Program-made: the position numbers and the translations under genes
Shown here: positions 54,391 to 64,000 of the stretch, in pieces
Layout of the letters: each line of letters opens with the position of its first letter
Numbering within the stretch: the stretch's first letter is position 1
Notes under the pieces: model-generated
Seen by the model: only the letters and a program-made list of their open reading frames with translations
The model's database searches: none
What the model was told of the DNA's origin: nothing
Assembly (NCBI GenBank): GCA_963755495.1
Contig: CAVWJS010000012.1
Coordinates: forward strand, 1 to 64,000
Length of the DNA: 64,000 nucleotides
Origin: Bog-473 sp963755495
GTDB taxonomy: Bacteria; Actinomycetota; Acidimicrobiia; Acidimicrobiales; RAAP-2
Direction of reading: 5' to 3'

Positions 54391-54542
54391 CCGGGGCAGT
54401 TGCGCTGTCCCCGAAGGATGGTCCCGTTGCGTCAAGCGCCGGACCCTCCAGGGCGTGGCTGGCGTCGCCCCCGAGATCGGGCGAGCACGGCCGAGTTACC
54501 GATGAGTTGGCCTTGGCACGACGATCGACGTTAGGTTGAAGC

Positions 54543-55772
54543 GTGCTCTACCAGGCATACCAGACGGCAGCGAGACTTCACGGCCCCCGCGCACGGGCTC
54601 TGGCGGGCTTGGCGAACATGGACACTGGGCGAGATGCCCGGGCGAGTGGACCGACAATCGCCTGGTCCGCCGGATGTCCGCCGGCTACGAGATGATCGAG
54701 CGTGTCCCGCCTCACCCACGAACGGCCGCCCTTCGGCATCGACGCAGGTCACCGTGGCCGGCGAGGTGACTGCCCGTGCGTGAAGAGGTCGTGATGTCGA
54801 CGCCGTTCTCGTCGCTCCTGCACTTCGCCAAGGACAGCTCACGAGCCCCAGCCAGCCGTCCTGCTGGTGGCCGCCCTGGCCGGGCACTTCTCGACCCTGC
54901 TCCGGGCGACCGTGCGTTCGCTCCTGCCCGATCACGACGTCTACGTGACGGACTGGCACAACGCCCGTGACGTCGGGCATCGAGCACGGGCGCTTCGGCC
55001 TCGACGACTACATCGCCCAGGTGATCGCCTGACCTCGAGTACATCGGGCCCGGGGCCCACCTGCTGGCGGTCTGCCAGCCCTGCCCGGCGGCCCTGGCCG
55101 CCACGGCGCTCATGGCGGCCGAGCGACAACCCGGCCCAACCGAGGAGTCTCACCCTCATGGCCGGCCCGGTCGACACCCGGGTGAATCCGACGAAGGTCA
55201 ACGAGCTGGCCCACTCCAAGCCCCTCAGTTGGTTCGAGCACAACGTCATCGCCACCGTGCCCCTGCGCTACCCCGGGGCGCTGCGGCGGGTCTACCCGGG
55301 CTTCCTCCAGGTGGCCGGGTTCGTGAGCATGAACCTGGAGCGCCACATTCGTCAGCACGTGAGCCTCTACAACCATCTCGTCCGGGGGGACGACGACGAG
55401 GCTGAAGTGATCGCCGACTTCTACGACGAGTACTTCGCCGTGCTCGACATCGCGGCCGAGTTCTACCTCGAGACCATCGACCGGGTCTTTCAGCGTGAGC
55501 TGCTGGCCCAGGGCAAGCTGACATGGCGAGGGCAGCCGGTCGAGCTGGCGGCCATCCGGCGCACCGCGCTGCTCACCGTCGAGGGGGAGAAGGACGACGT
55601 GTGCGGGGTCGGGCAGACGTTGGCCGCCCAGGACCTGTGCACCGGGATCAAGCCGGCGAAGAAGCGGCACCACCTCCAGGCCGGCGTCGGCCACTACGGC
55701 GTGTTCAGCGGGAGCCGCTGGGAGCGCCAGATCTACCCGATCGTGCGCAATTTCATTCTGGCCAACTCGTGA
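54543..55772 (+). CDS. Intracellular polyhydroxyalkanoate depolymerase, PhaZ-like (several frameshifts)
   Basis: Alpha/beta hydrolase that mobilises PHA storage granules. GTG start at 54543 (LYQAYQTAARLHGP, the typical N-terminus MLYQLYE-like). Frame changes occur about 54580-54700, 54850, 54980, 55030 and 55120. Blocks recovered in order: LRATVRSLLPDHDVYVTDWHNARDV, in which VYVTDWHNARDV is diagnostic of PhaZ1-type depolymerases, HLLAVCQPCPAAL (nucleophile Cys in the lipase-like box), LMAGPVDTRVNPTKVNEL, then a clean C-terminal half ending KKRHHLQAGVGHYGVFSG (catalytic His) and YPIVRNFI. About 410 aa when joined. First gene of the PHA neighbourhood; it lies downstream of the candidate 6C RNA. 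Confidence 0.85.
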
Positions 55773-55797
55773 CAGGAACCGGTCCGCGACCGGTCGC

Positions 55798-56453
55798 TCA
55801 GAACTCCATCTCGAGTTCCTCGACGTCGTCGGGCTCGAGCCGCGCCGCGGCGGTCCATTCGACCATCTCGGGCATGGCCAAGATGGTCTCGGCGTAGTCG
55901 GTGGCCACGGCGCCTGTCTTGACGTCGTAGGTCTGCAGACGGGTGCAGACGGGCGCGTACATCGCATCGGCCACGGTGCGGCTCTGGCCGAACAGGAACG
56001 GGCCCCCGGACGCGGCAAGGCAGTCGTTCCACAGGGTCTCGATGCGGTCGATGTCGGCCTGGGCTCCCGCCCAGACCGGGAAGCCCGGGTGGTGTGACTT
56101 GATGTTCATCGGGAGGGCGGCGCGCAGGTTGGCGAAGCCGGAGTGGACCTCGCCCGGACACCGAGCGGCACCATGCCTTGGCCTTGGGGTCGTCCGGGAG
56201 CAGCGAGCTGTTCTGTGACTCGTAGAGGTATTCGCCGATGGCCAGGGTGTCCCAGATCACGAGGTCGTCGTGGCGGAGGCGCGGGCACCAGGAACGACGG
56301 GGAGAGCAGGAGTAGTTCGGCCCGGACGTCGGGGTCGTGGCTGTCGACAACCTCGACCGTGAAGTCCAGCCCGGCGAACTTGCACAACAGCCAGCCCCGG
56401 AGCGACCAGGCGCCGTAGTTCCGGCTGTTGATGGTGAGAGTGGCCTGCGACAC
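55798..56453 (-). CDS. Glutathione S-transferase-like protein (frameshifted)
   Basis: About 215 aa when joined. GTG start at 56453. Thioredoxin-like N-terminal domain: LTINSRNYGAWSLRGWLLCKFAG, in which RNYGAWSLRGW is typical of the YfcF/maleylacetoacetate-like GST group, then VEVVDSHDPDV. After shifts near 56285 and 56150 comes the all-helical domain (IWDTLAIGEYL, ADAMYAPVCTRLQTYDV). Actinobacteria generally use mycothiol, so its thiol partner is unclear and the protein could be a GST-fold enzyme of another kind. Convergent with PhaZ (25 bp between stops). Confidence 0.83.
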
Positions 56454-56596
56454 GGTGGCTCCTTGCGCACCGCGGGGCCGATGCTGCCGCGGTGCTGTCC
56501 CCCGCCAAATTACGACATGGCGGGCGAATAGCACCAAAGGAGCTCATCGGCCTCGACACCGACGTCATGAGGCAGCGGACGGCCGGACCGCTCGGG

Positions 56597-56900
56597 TCAG
56601 ACCTTCTTGGCGGCGGGCGGTGGTCACCTTGACCGCGGGGGGCGCGTAGACCTCTACGACCCCGGTCAGGAAGGAGTGCTGCGCATCGAGCGAGCTTGCC
56701 CCAGAAGCCGAAGGCGAGCGTCGAGCGTCTCGGTCGGCCGTCGGCACCTTGTCGGCGAAGGGGATGAGCGAGGGGTCTGGCTTGATGCCGTCGAAGGCCG
56801 AGGCGGTGGAGCGCAGCGCACCGAGCGTCCAGGCCTGGCTGGTCTCGACGGCCTTGAGCACGCCGCCTTGGACCTTCTCCGTTATTTCGAGAGCATTCAT
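56597..56900 (-). CDS. Phasin-like small protein (frameshifted)
   Basis: About 100 aa. Start MNALEITEKVQGGVLKAVET. The sequence is amphipathic and helical, with DGIKPDPSLIPFADKVPTA mid-way. After shifts near 56735 it continues SLDAQHSFLTGVVEVYAPPAVKVTT, and with one more base removed near 56610 it ends AAKKV at a stop at 56597. LDAQxSFL followed by an Ala/Lys-rich tail is the layout of granule-coating phasins, and the flanking PhaZ and PhaC genes agree. Family membership is inferred from pattern and context, not from a clear signature. Confidence 0.6.
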
Positions 56901-57013
56901 GAGGCAACCTTCCTATCGGTGGTGTTTGGGATTGTGGGGGGTGCTGCGTACTATATCAAGCGCACGACCTCATGCGCAACGGGCGATCACACAAGTCAGA
57001 TCACCCGATCAAT

Positions 57014-58617
<1,604 letters not shown>

Positions 58618-58621
<4 letters not shown>

Positions 58622-60371
58622 CGGAGGATCGGGTCCCGTCTCGGCGCGTCGCGTGCGTCCGTCAAGAACGCCAGCACGTAATGGCCCGGGGCGGCATCAC
58701 CGGGTCGGGTGTGCGGCACTCCCGAGCGACGTGGGCGCCGGGTGGCGCTCGCCCGAACGGGCCGCGGCCCACACCGACCAGGGCTCCCACCACGATCCGG
58801 TGACCGGCGTCGCCTTGGTCAGCCACTGGTCGGGGTCCGCGTCGGTGGCCTCGGCCGTGGCCACCGTCATTCTGGGGTTGCCGGGGGGATTGACCAGGCT
58901 CTGGATATGCCCCGAGGACGAGAGGGCGAACTGGCTGTTCCTCCCAGCAACTGGGTCGTGGCGTAACAGGCCTTCCAGGCGGTGAGGTGGTCGGTGCGGG
59001 CGCCGACCACGAACGAGTCGCACTCGACCTTGCTCAGGTCGACCGGGCTCCCGTGCACCAAGAAGTCGCCGGTGGCCAACGAGTTCTGCATGAACAGGTC
59101 GAGAAAGTCGGCGTGCAGCGCGGCGGGCAGGCGGGTGGAGTCGGCAGTTCCAGGCCAGCACGTCGAAGGTCGGCGGCTCCTCGCCCATCAGATTGTTGCG
59201 GACCCAGTAGTTCCAGATGAGGTCGTTGGGGCGCAACAGGGAGAAGAGCGCAGTGGCGGACGATGCCCGGGAGCACGCCGCCACGCTTGGTGGAGCGCAG
59301 GGAGTTGTCGACGATGGCGGGGCTCGCCAGCAGGCCGATCATGGTCGGGACGGTGAAGTCGAGCAGGGTGACGGCGAAGGTGGCGCAGTTGATCAAGGTG
59401 TCCTGGGTCGAGGCCAGGTGACCGAGCAGGGCCGCCGTGGTGATGCCGCCGGCGCACAGCGAGACCGTGTTGGCCTGTTCGGTGCCGGCGATCTCGCAGG
59501 CGGCTCGGAGCGCTTCATGGACGGCGTCGACGTAGGTGTCGAGACCCCAGTCCCGGTGCTCCTCGGTCGGATTGCGCCAACTGATGGCGAACATCTGGAG
59601 GCCTTGCTGCACGCAGTACTCAACGAAGCTCCGCCCGGGGGCCAAGTCCATGAAGTAGTACTTGTTGATCTGCGGCGGGACCAGGACGAGGGGGACGCTG
59701 TGCACCGTCTCGGTCGTCGGCGTGTACTGCAGGAGCTCGCAGACCTCGTTGCGGAAGACGACGGCGCCGGGGGTGACGGCCAGGTCACGGCCGACCGCGA
59801 ACGCGTCACGGTTGACCGAGCGCGGGAAGCCCTTGTTGGTCAGGATGTCGCGCGAGATATTCCCCAGGCCCTTCACGGACGCTACGACCGCCCGTCTCGT
59901 AGGCGCGCTCAACACGTCGGGGTTGAGCAGCGGGACATTGGTCGGCGCCAGGGCCGCCGTCAGCAGGATCGGTGGCCAGCTTGGCCCGTTCTGCCGTCCG
60001 CCAGTCGAAGTTGGCGTCATCGACCAGATCGAGGGCGGTGCGGGTGCAGGCGAGATAGCGACTGGCATAGGCGGTGATAGAAAGGGTTCTCCTTCCAGGC
60101 CCGGTTTTCGAAACGCCAGTCCTTGGGCTCGGGGGCGATATCCGAACGTCCGACGGCCACCTTGGCCATTTCGACGCCGAGTGCCGCCCAGCCGGCGAGG
60201 CATGGCCGTGGTCGCCGTGCGCGCTCCCACCTGCACCAGAGCTCCCGCCAGCCCGAGCGGATCGATCCGCCCCAGCACGTTTTTCGGTTTTAGGACCGAC
60301 CTGACTCGCTCGGATCCCAACCATTTCGCCATGGCCACCCCCTTCGGTGCACCCGCAGGATCAAAGCTCAT
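58618..60371 (-). CDS. Polyhydroxyalkanoate synthase, PhaC-like (frameshifted)
   Basis: Polymerises 3-hydroxyacyl-CoA into PHA granules. Start at 60371 or the internal ATG at 60332 (MAKWLGSERV). Frame faults near 60200, 60090 and 59990 interrupt the N-terminal third. A long clean run then carries RDLAVTPGAVVFRNEVCELLQYTP, PLVLVPPQINKYYFMDLAPGRSFVEYC, ISWRNPTEEHRDWGLDTYVDAV and the lipase-like box VSLCAGGITTAALLGHLA with the catalytic Cys. After a shift near 59270 come LIWNYWVRNNLMGEEPPTFD, FLVHGSPVDLSKVECDSFVVGARTDHL (catalytic Asp) and SSSGHIQSLVNPPGNP (catalytic His). It ends overlapping the ligase start. About 575 aa when joined, class I/II size. Confidence 0.9.
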
Positions 60372-60429
60372 TGCCAGTCAAGCACACAGCCCGGTAAAAC
60401 GGAAACAAGTACGAGGATAGAGTTTCGAG

Positions 60430-60874
60430 GTGGACGGGAAGCCTCCGGGTGACGGCCGTGGGATGCCTTCGGGACCTATCTGCGCAACCAACGGCATCTC
60501 GCGCAGCTGAGCCTGCGGCAGCTGGCGGACCTCACCAAGGTCTCCAACCCCTATCTCAGCCAGATCGAACGGGGACTGCATCAGCCGTCCATCGCCATCA
60601 TCAAATCCTTGGCCGAGGCACTCAATCTTTCGGTCAGCGACCTGCTGGCCCACGCCGCCGACATCGATTCGGACGAGGACCCGACGACGACCACCCCCGG
60701 GGCCATCCGCAACGACCCGCTGCTCAACGAGACGCAGAAGAGCGCTCTCCTCGCGGTCTACCGGTCCATGGTCGAACCCGTCCCCGATACGGGATCTCCC
60801 GCCTCGGCTTGGGTGCCGAGGCTGACCGCGGCGGGTCCACAGCCACGGCCCGAGCGGGTAACGGGAGCGTTTAG
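60430..60874 (+). CDS. XRE-family HTH regulator next to the PHA synthase (frameshifted)
   Basis: About 145 aa. Probable GTG start at 60430; one extra base near 60460. The HTH_3 domain reads FGTYLRNQRHLAQLSLRQLA, then the recognition helix SNPYLSQIERGLHQPS and LAEALNLSVSDLLAHA. The tail reads NETQKSALLAVYRSMVEP, and the end is uncertain (a stop at 60874 after another shift is likely). It diverges from phaC with only 58 bp between, so it probably regulates the PHA genes. XRE regulators with this layout accompany actinobacterial PHA synthases. Confidence 0.8.
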
Positions 60875-60886
60875 GCTGACAAGACC

Positions 60887-62271
60887 ATGGCCAAGAGCGC
60901 CGTCTTCATCGACCTGGACCGCACGCTCCTCTGCCGTGCCTCGGGGCCAGGCGCTCAACAAGGCCCTGATGGACGAGGGTGTCCTGCCCCAGGGGCGCAC
61001 GCTGCCCGGCGACAGGTTGCTCTACGCCGTCAACGACCGCCTGGGCGAGAATCTCTTCTCCATGGGGCTGGTCCGCGCCGCGGCCCGGGTGGCCAAGGGA
61101 TGGCGTCAGAACCAGGTGCAGGCGGCGGGCAAGAGGGCGGTCGCCGACCTGAGTGAGATGGTGGCTCCCTTTGCCCCCCAGTATCTGGAGGCGTTCCGGG
61201 CGGACGGCCACCTGCTCGTGCTGGCCACCACCACCCCGGTCGACATGATCACCCCGTTCGCCGAGGCGATGGGGTTCGACGCCGTCATCGCCACGACCTA
61301 CGAGACCAAGGACGGGCGCTACACCGGTCGCCTCTACGAGGGGTTCGTGTGGGGGACGGGCAAGCTCAAGGCGGTGCGGGCGTGGTGCACGGAGAAGGGC
61401 ATCGACCTGGACGACTGCCACGCCTGCAGCGACAGCGTCTTCGACACGCCGCTTCTGGCCAGCGTGGGCTTGCCGCACGCGGTCAACCCCGACCCCTCGC
61501 TGACCGTCATCGCCACCGCGCGCCGCTGGCCCATCGAGCACTGGGACCGGCCGCCGGGGGTGCCGAGCGTGGTCGGGGTTCGAGCCCTATCACCTGCTGC
61601 GACCGTTCGTCCGCCCGTCGTCGTTCCCCTATGCCGCGCTTCGACATCACCGGCCTCGATAACATCCCGTCGAAGGGGCCTGTCCTGTTGGCCGCCAACC
61701 ATCGGAGTTACTTCGACGTGGCGGCACTCGCCCTCGTCGCCGCCCGGGTCGGCCGTCCGGTGCGCTTCCTGGGCAAGAAGGAGATCTTCGACGCCCCGGT
61801 GGTGGGCGCCATCGCCCGGTCGGTCGGGGGCATCTCGGTGGACCGGGGCAGCGGGTCGGATCAGCCCCTGCGGGCGGCCGAAGCGGCTCTGCGGGCGGGC
61901 GAGGTCGTCGTCGTGCTGCCGCAAGGCACCATCCCTCGCGGGACCGCGTTCTTCGACCCCGAGCTCAAGGGGAAGACCGGGACGGCCCGACTGGCCGCAG
62001 CGACGGGGGCCGTGGTGGTCCCGATCGGGTTGTGGGGGACCGAGAAGGTCTGGCCGCGCTCGGCCCGGATGCCCGACTTCACCCTGGTGCGCCACCCTCC
62101 GAAGGTCACGGTCCGGGTCGGTCACCCCGTCTCGCTCGCTCTCGCGGACCGACGCGGTGGCCGACACGGCGGCGATCATGGCGGCGATCTCGGACTTGTT
62201 GCCCGAGGAGTCCAAAGTGGCGCGACGAGCCCACGGCCGAGGAGCTGGCGCGCACCAAACCCCCTTCGTGA
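60887..62271 (+). CDS. Bifunctional HAD-IB phosphatase / PlsC-like acyltransferase fusion (frameshifted)
   Basis: About 460 aa. Residues 1-220: HAD-IB hydrolase, with motif I FIDLDRTLL, motif II region LATTTPVDMITPFAEAMG, and motif IV DDCHACSDSVFDTPLL. Residues 240-430: 1-acyl-glycerol-3-phosphate acyltransferase, with the NHxxxxD box in LLAANHRSYFDVAAL, FLGKKEIFDAPVVG, and VVVLPQGTIPRG where EGTRS is usual. Shifts near 60940, 61575 and 62145; it ends EELARTKPPS at 62271. The same fusion is known in mycobacteria (PlsC-type, Rv2483c). Makes phosphatidic acid or lysophosphatidic acid derivatives. Its stop overlaps the murT start (GTGA). Confidence 0.88.
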
Positions 62272-63548
62272 GGTTTCGCCTCGCCATCCTCACCACGCGC
62301 GCCGTCAATGCCGACGTCGCGTCGCCTCGGTCGGGGACAGGGCACCGTGGCCGGCGGTCGCACCGGGCTCAAGGTCGATCCGCGCCTGCTCCAGCACCTG
62401 ACGGCGGACCGTGACGGTGTCATTGGTGACGGGCACCAACGGCAAGACGACCACGACGCGGCTGCTCGCCGTCGCCCTGGGTGCCGACGGCGACACGGGT
62501 GGTGAGCAACGAGACCGGGTCCAACATGCCCCCGGGTCACGTGGCGGCGCTCGCCGGCGACCGGCCGGCCACCCGGGCCGTGCTCGAGGTCGACGAGATC
62601 TACCTTCCCCGCGTCCTCGCCGCCACGAAGCCCACATGCGTGGTGCTGCTCAACCTCTCACGCGACCAGCTGGACCGCACCAACGAGGTACGCATGGTGG
62701 CCGGGCAACTGGCGCGCCGCCCTGGCCGCCGCACCACACGTCACGGTCGTGGCCAACGCCGACGACCCGCTGGTGGTCTGGGCCGCCGGGGCGGCAGCCA
62801 AGGTGCGCTGGGTCGCCGTCGGCCTGGGCTGGCAGCTCGATGCCGTGGGGTGCCCCTCTTGCGAGGGTCGCATCGCCTTCGCGCCAGATGGTCTTGGGCC
62901 TGCATCAGCGGCTGTGGGTTTGCCGGCCCGTTCCCATCGCCACGTTGACGGCCACCGATCACGGGACGACGTACCACGCCGTCTGGGCCGACGGTCGGTC
63001 CCAGGAGATCACCGCTGACCCTGCCCGGTCGCTTCAACTACGCCAACGCTCTGATGGCGGCGGTGGCGGCCGAAAGCCAGGGCATCGCTGCCGCCGCGGC
63101 GCTGGCCGCCATGGGCGCCGTCGGCGAGGTGGCCGGCCGCTTCACCACCCGTATCGTGGGTGGCGTGCCGGCCCGCCTGATGCTGGCCAAGAACCCGGCC
63201 GGTTGGAGCGAGCTCCTCGATTTGGTCGGGGAGGATGACGGGCCGATCGTGATCAGTATCAATGCGCGGACGGCCGACGGAGCCGACCCGAGCTGGCTGT
63301 GGGACGTTCCTTTCGAGCGCCTGGCTGCCCGCGTCGTGGTGGCCACCGGTGACCGTTGCCGCGACCTGTCGGTGCGTCTGCGCTACGCCGGTGTGCGGCA
63401 CGTGATGGAGCTGAACCCCGTTGTCGCCCTGCAGATTGCGGCGACCGGAGGTGGTGGGGACGATGAGCTCGCAAAGAACGACACTGAGAATTACGTCGAC
63501 GTCATCGGGAATTACACGGCCTTCGGCGAGCTTCTCGGTGCCCGACGC
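62268..63548 (+). CDS. murT: Lipid II isoglutaminyl synthase, MurT subunit (frameshifted)
   Basis: Mur-ligase-like subunit that activates D-Glu of lipid II for amidation by GatD. GTG start at 62268 (RFRLAILTTRAVNA), overlapping the PlsC-fusion stop. ATP loop VTGTNGKTTTTRLLAVALG; VSNETGSNMPPG; AVLEVDEIYLPRVL; LNLSRDQLDRTNEV. A zinc ribbon begins with GCPSCEGRIAF. Shifts near 62420, 62500, 62715, 62890 and 62980-63015. From 63018 the frame is clean: LPGRFNYANALMAAVAA, then DUF1727 (ISINARTADGADPSWLWDVPFE) to GNYTAFGELLGARR. No stop separates it from gatD, so as sequenced the two are one frame. Confidence 0.88.
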
Positions 63549-64000
63549 GTGACGGCATCCCTTCGCATTGCCGTGGTCTACCCCGATCTGCTGGGCACCT
63601 ACGGGGACGGGGGCAACGGGCTGATCCTGGCCCGTCGCGCCCAATGGCGTGGCTTCGAGGTCGAGCTCAAGCAGGCAGCTTCGGATGCCCCGTTGCCCGA
63701 GGCCGACATCTACTGCCTGGGCGGCGGCGAGGACGGCCCGCAGGTGCGGGCGGCCCGCTCGCTGATCGAGGACGGCACGTTGTGTCGTCGTGTCGATGAA
63801 GGCGCCGTGGTACTGGCGGTCTGCGCCGGCTATCAGATCGTCGGGAACAGTTTCCCTGGCGCAGACGGCGCGTCCCATGACGGAGTGGGACTGCTCGATA
63901 TCGCCACGGTGAAGGGCGCCGGGCCTCGTGCGGTCGGCGAAGTCGTGGCACAGCCGACAGGCGCCACGCTGCCCGCCTTGACCGGCTTCGAGAACCACGG
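63549..64000 (+). CDS. gatD: Lipid II isoglutaminyl synthase, GatD glutamine amidotransferase subunit (partial)
   Basis: Glutaminase subunit, cut by the window end. Natural start GTG at 63549 (VTASLRIAVVYPDLLGTYGDGGN, in which YPDLLGTYGDGGN is the GatD hallmark). Then EADIYCLGGGEDGPQ and the nucleophile Cys in VLAVCAGYQIVGNSF, with Cys-elbow VCAGYQ. The last residues seen are LTGFENH. In other Gram-positives murT and gatD are adjacent, often overlapping by 4 bp. Here GTGA is present at 63549-63552, but the MurT frame runs straight into GatD without a stop. Confidence 0.88.
   Translation, partial: MTASLRIAVVYPDLLGTYGDGGNGLILARRAQWRGFEVELKQAASDAPLPEADIYCLGGGEDGPQVRAARSLIEDGTLCRRVDEGAVVLAVCAGYQIVGNSFPGADGASHDGVGLLDIATVKGAGPRAVGEVVAQPTGATLPALTGFENH

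Overview
High-GC actinobacterial DNA, most likely from an uncultured member of the class Acidimicrobiia. The inference rests on a mycothiol-dependent formaldehyde dehydrogenase, a MurT/GatD pair, DUF3817, DUF1707 and DUF222-HNH proteins, and a structure that looks like the actinobacterial 6C RNA. It reads as heterotrophic chromosome: acetate uptake and activation, branched-chain amino acid import, acyl-CoA oxidation feeding an electron-transfer flavoprotein, and a polyhydroxyalkanoate (PHA) locus. The only mobile-element signal is at the left edge.

Layout. 1-1.6 kb: end of an integrated element (tyrosine integrase with an HNH-like N-terminal module) abutting the 3' end of tRNA-Lys. 1.7-5.6 kb: a hypothetical gene and an etfB-etfA-ETF:quinone oxidoreductase operon. 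5.7-13 kb: an acetate island with a LytS/LytTR two-component pair, a DUF485-like protein and an ActP-type symporter on the minus strand, diverging from satP-acs on the plus strand. The shared intergenic region holds two 12-bp direct repeats spaced 21 bp. 13-17.4 kb: secreted protein, methyltransferase, aldehyde dehydrogenase, Fur-family regulator, 2-hydroxyacid dehydrogenase. 17.5-22.6 kb: livJHMGF-type importer. 22.5-29.4 kb: small membrane proteins, a MarR regulator with its operator, a fused two-half ABC exporter, a secreted protein, a dienelactone hydrolase. 29.6-31.9 kb: CsoR, a permease with a YHS tail, DoxX. 31.8-38 kb: mscR, thiolase and DUF35, an aldo/keto reductase, an MMPL exporter. 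38-41.1 kb: a DUF1707/PspC/PspC-kinase/NarL envelope-stress-like group. 41.2-47.4 kb: CysQ-like phosphatase, cold shock gene, MmcQ-like protein, SDR, acyl-CoA dehydrogenase, PhnZ-like HD protein, DUF222-HNH. 47.5-53.1 kb: glutamate decarboxylase, Gfo/Idh/MocA oxidoreductase, tldD, pmbA. 53.3-54.4 kb: LysR regulator diverging from a candidate 6C RNA. 54.5-60.9 kb: PHA depolymerase, GST-like protein, phasin-like protein, acyl-CoA ligase, PHA synthase, XRE regulator. 60.9-64 kb: HAD-PlsC fusion, murT, gatD (cut by the window end).

Data quality shapes the reading. Many obviously conserved genes are split by single-base frameshifts whose two halves read on without loss of conserved sequence. They crowd into 20.5-22.1 kb and 42-63 kb (densest from 48 kb), while 23.5-42 kb is almost clean. 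Assembly indels are the simplest explanation, so I annotate these as single genes and do not call them pseudogenes. End positions inside such genes are approximate.

Two stretches over 300 bp lack a gene. 9949-10344 is the acetate divergent regulatory region with the direct repeats. 54176-54542 holds a LysR-type palindrome, a promoter and the candidate 6C RNA. No CRISPR array, rRNA or intact insertion sequence was seen.
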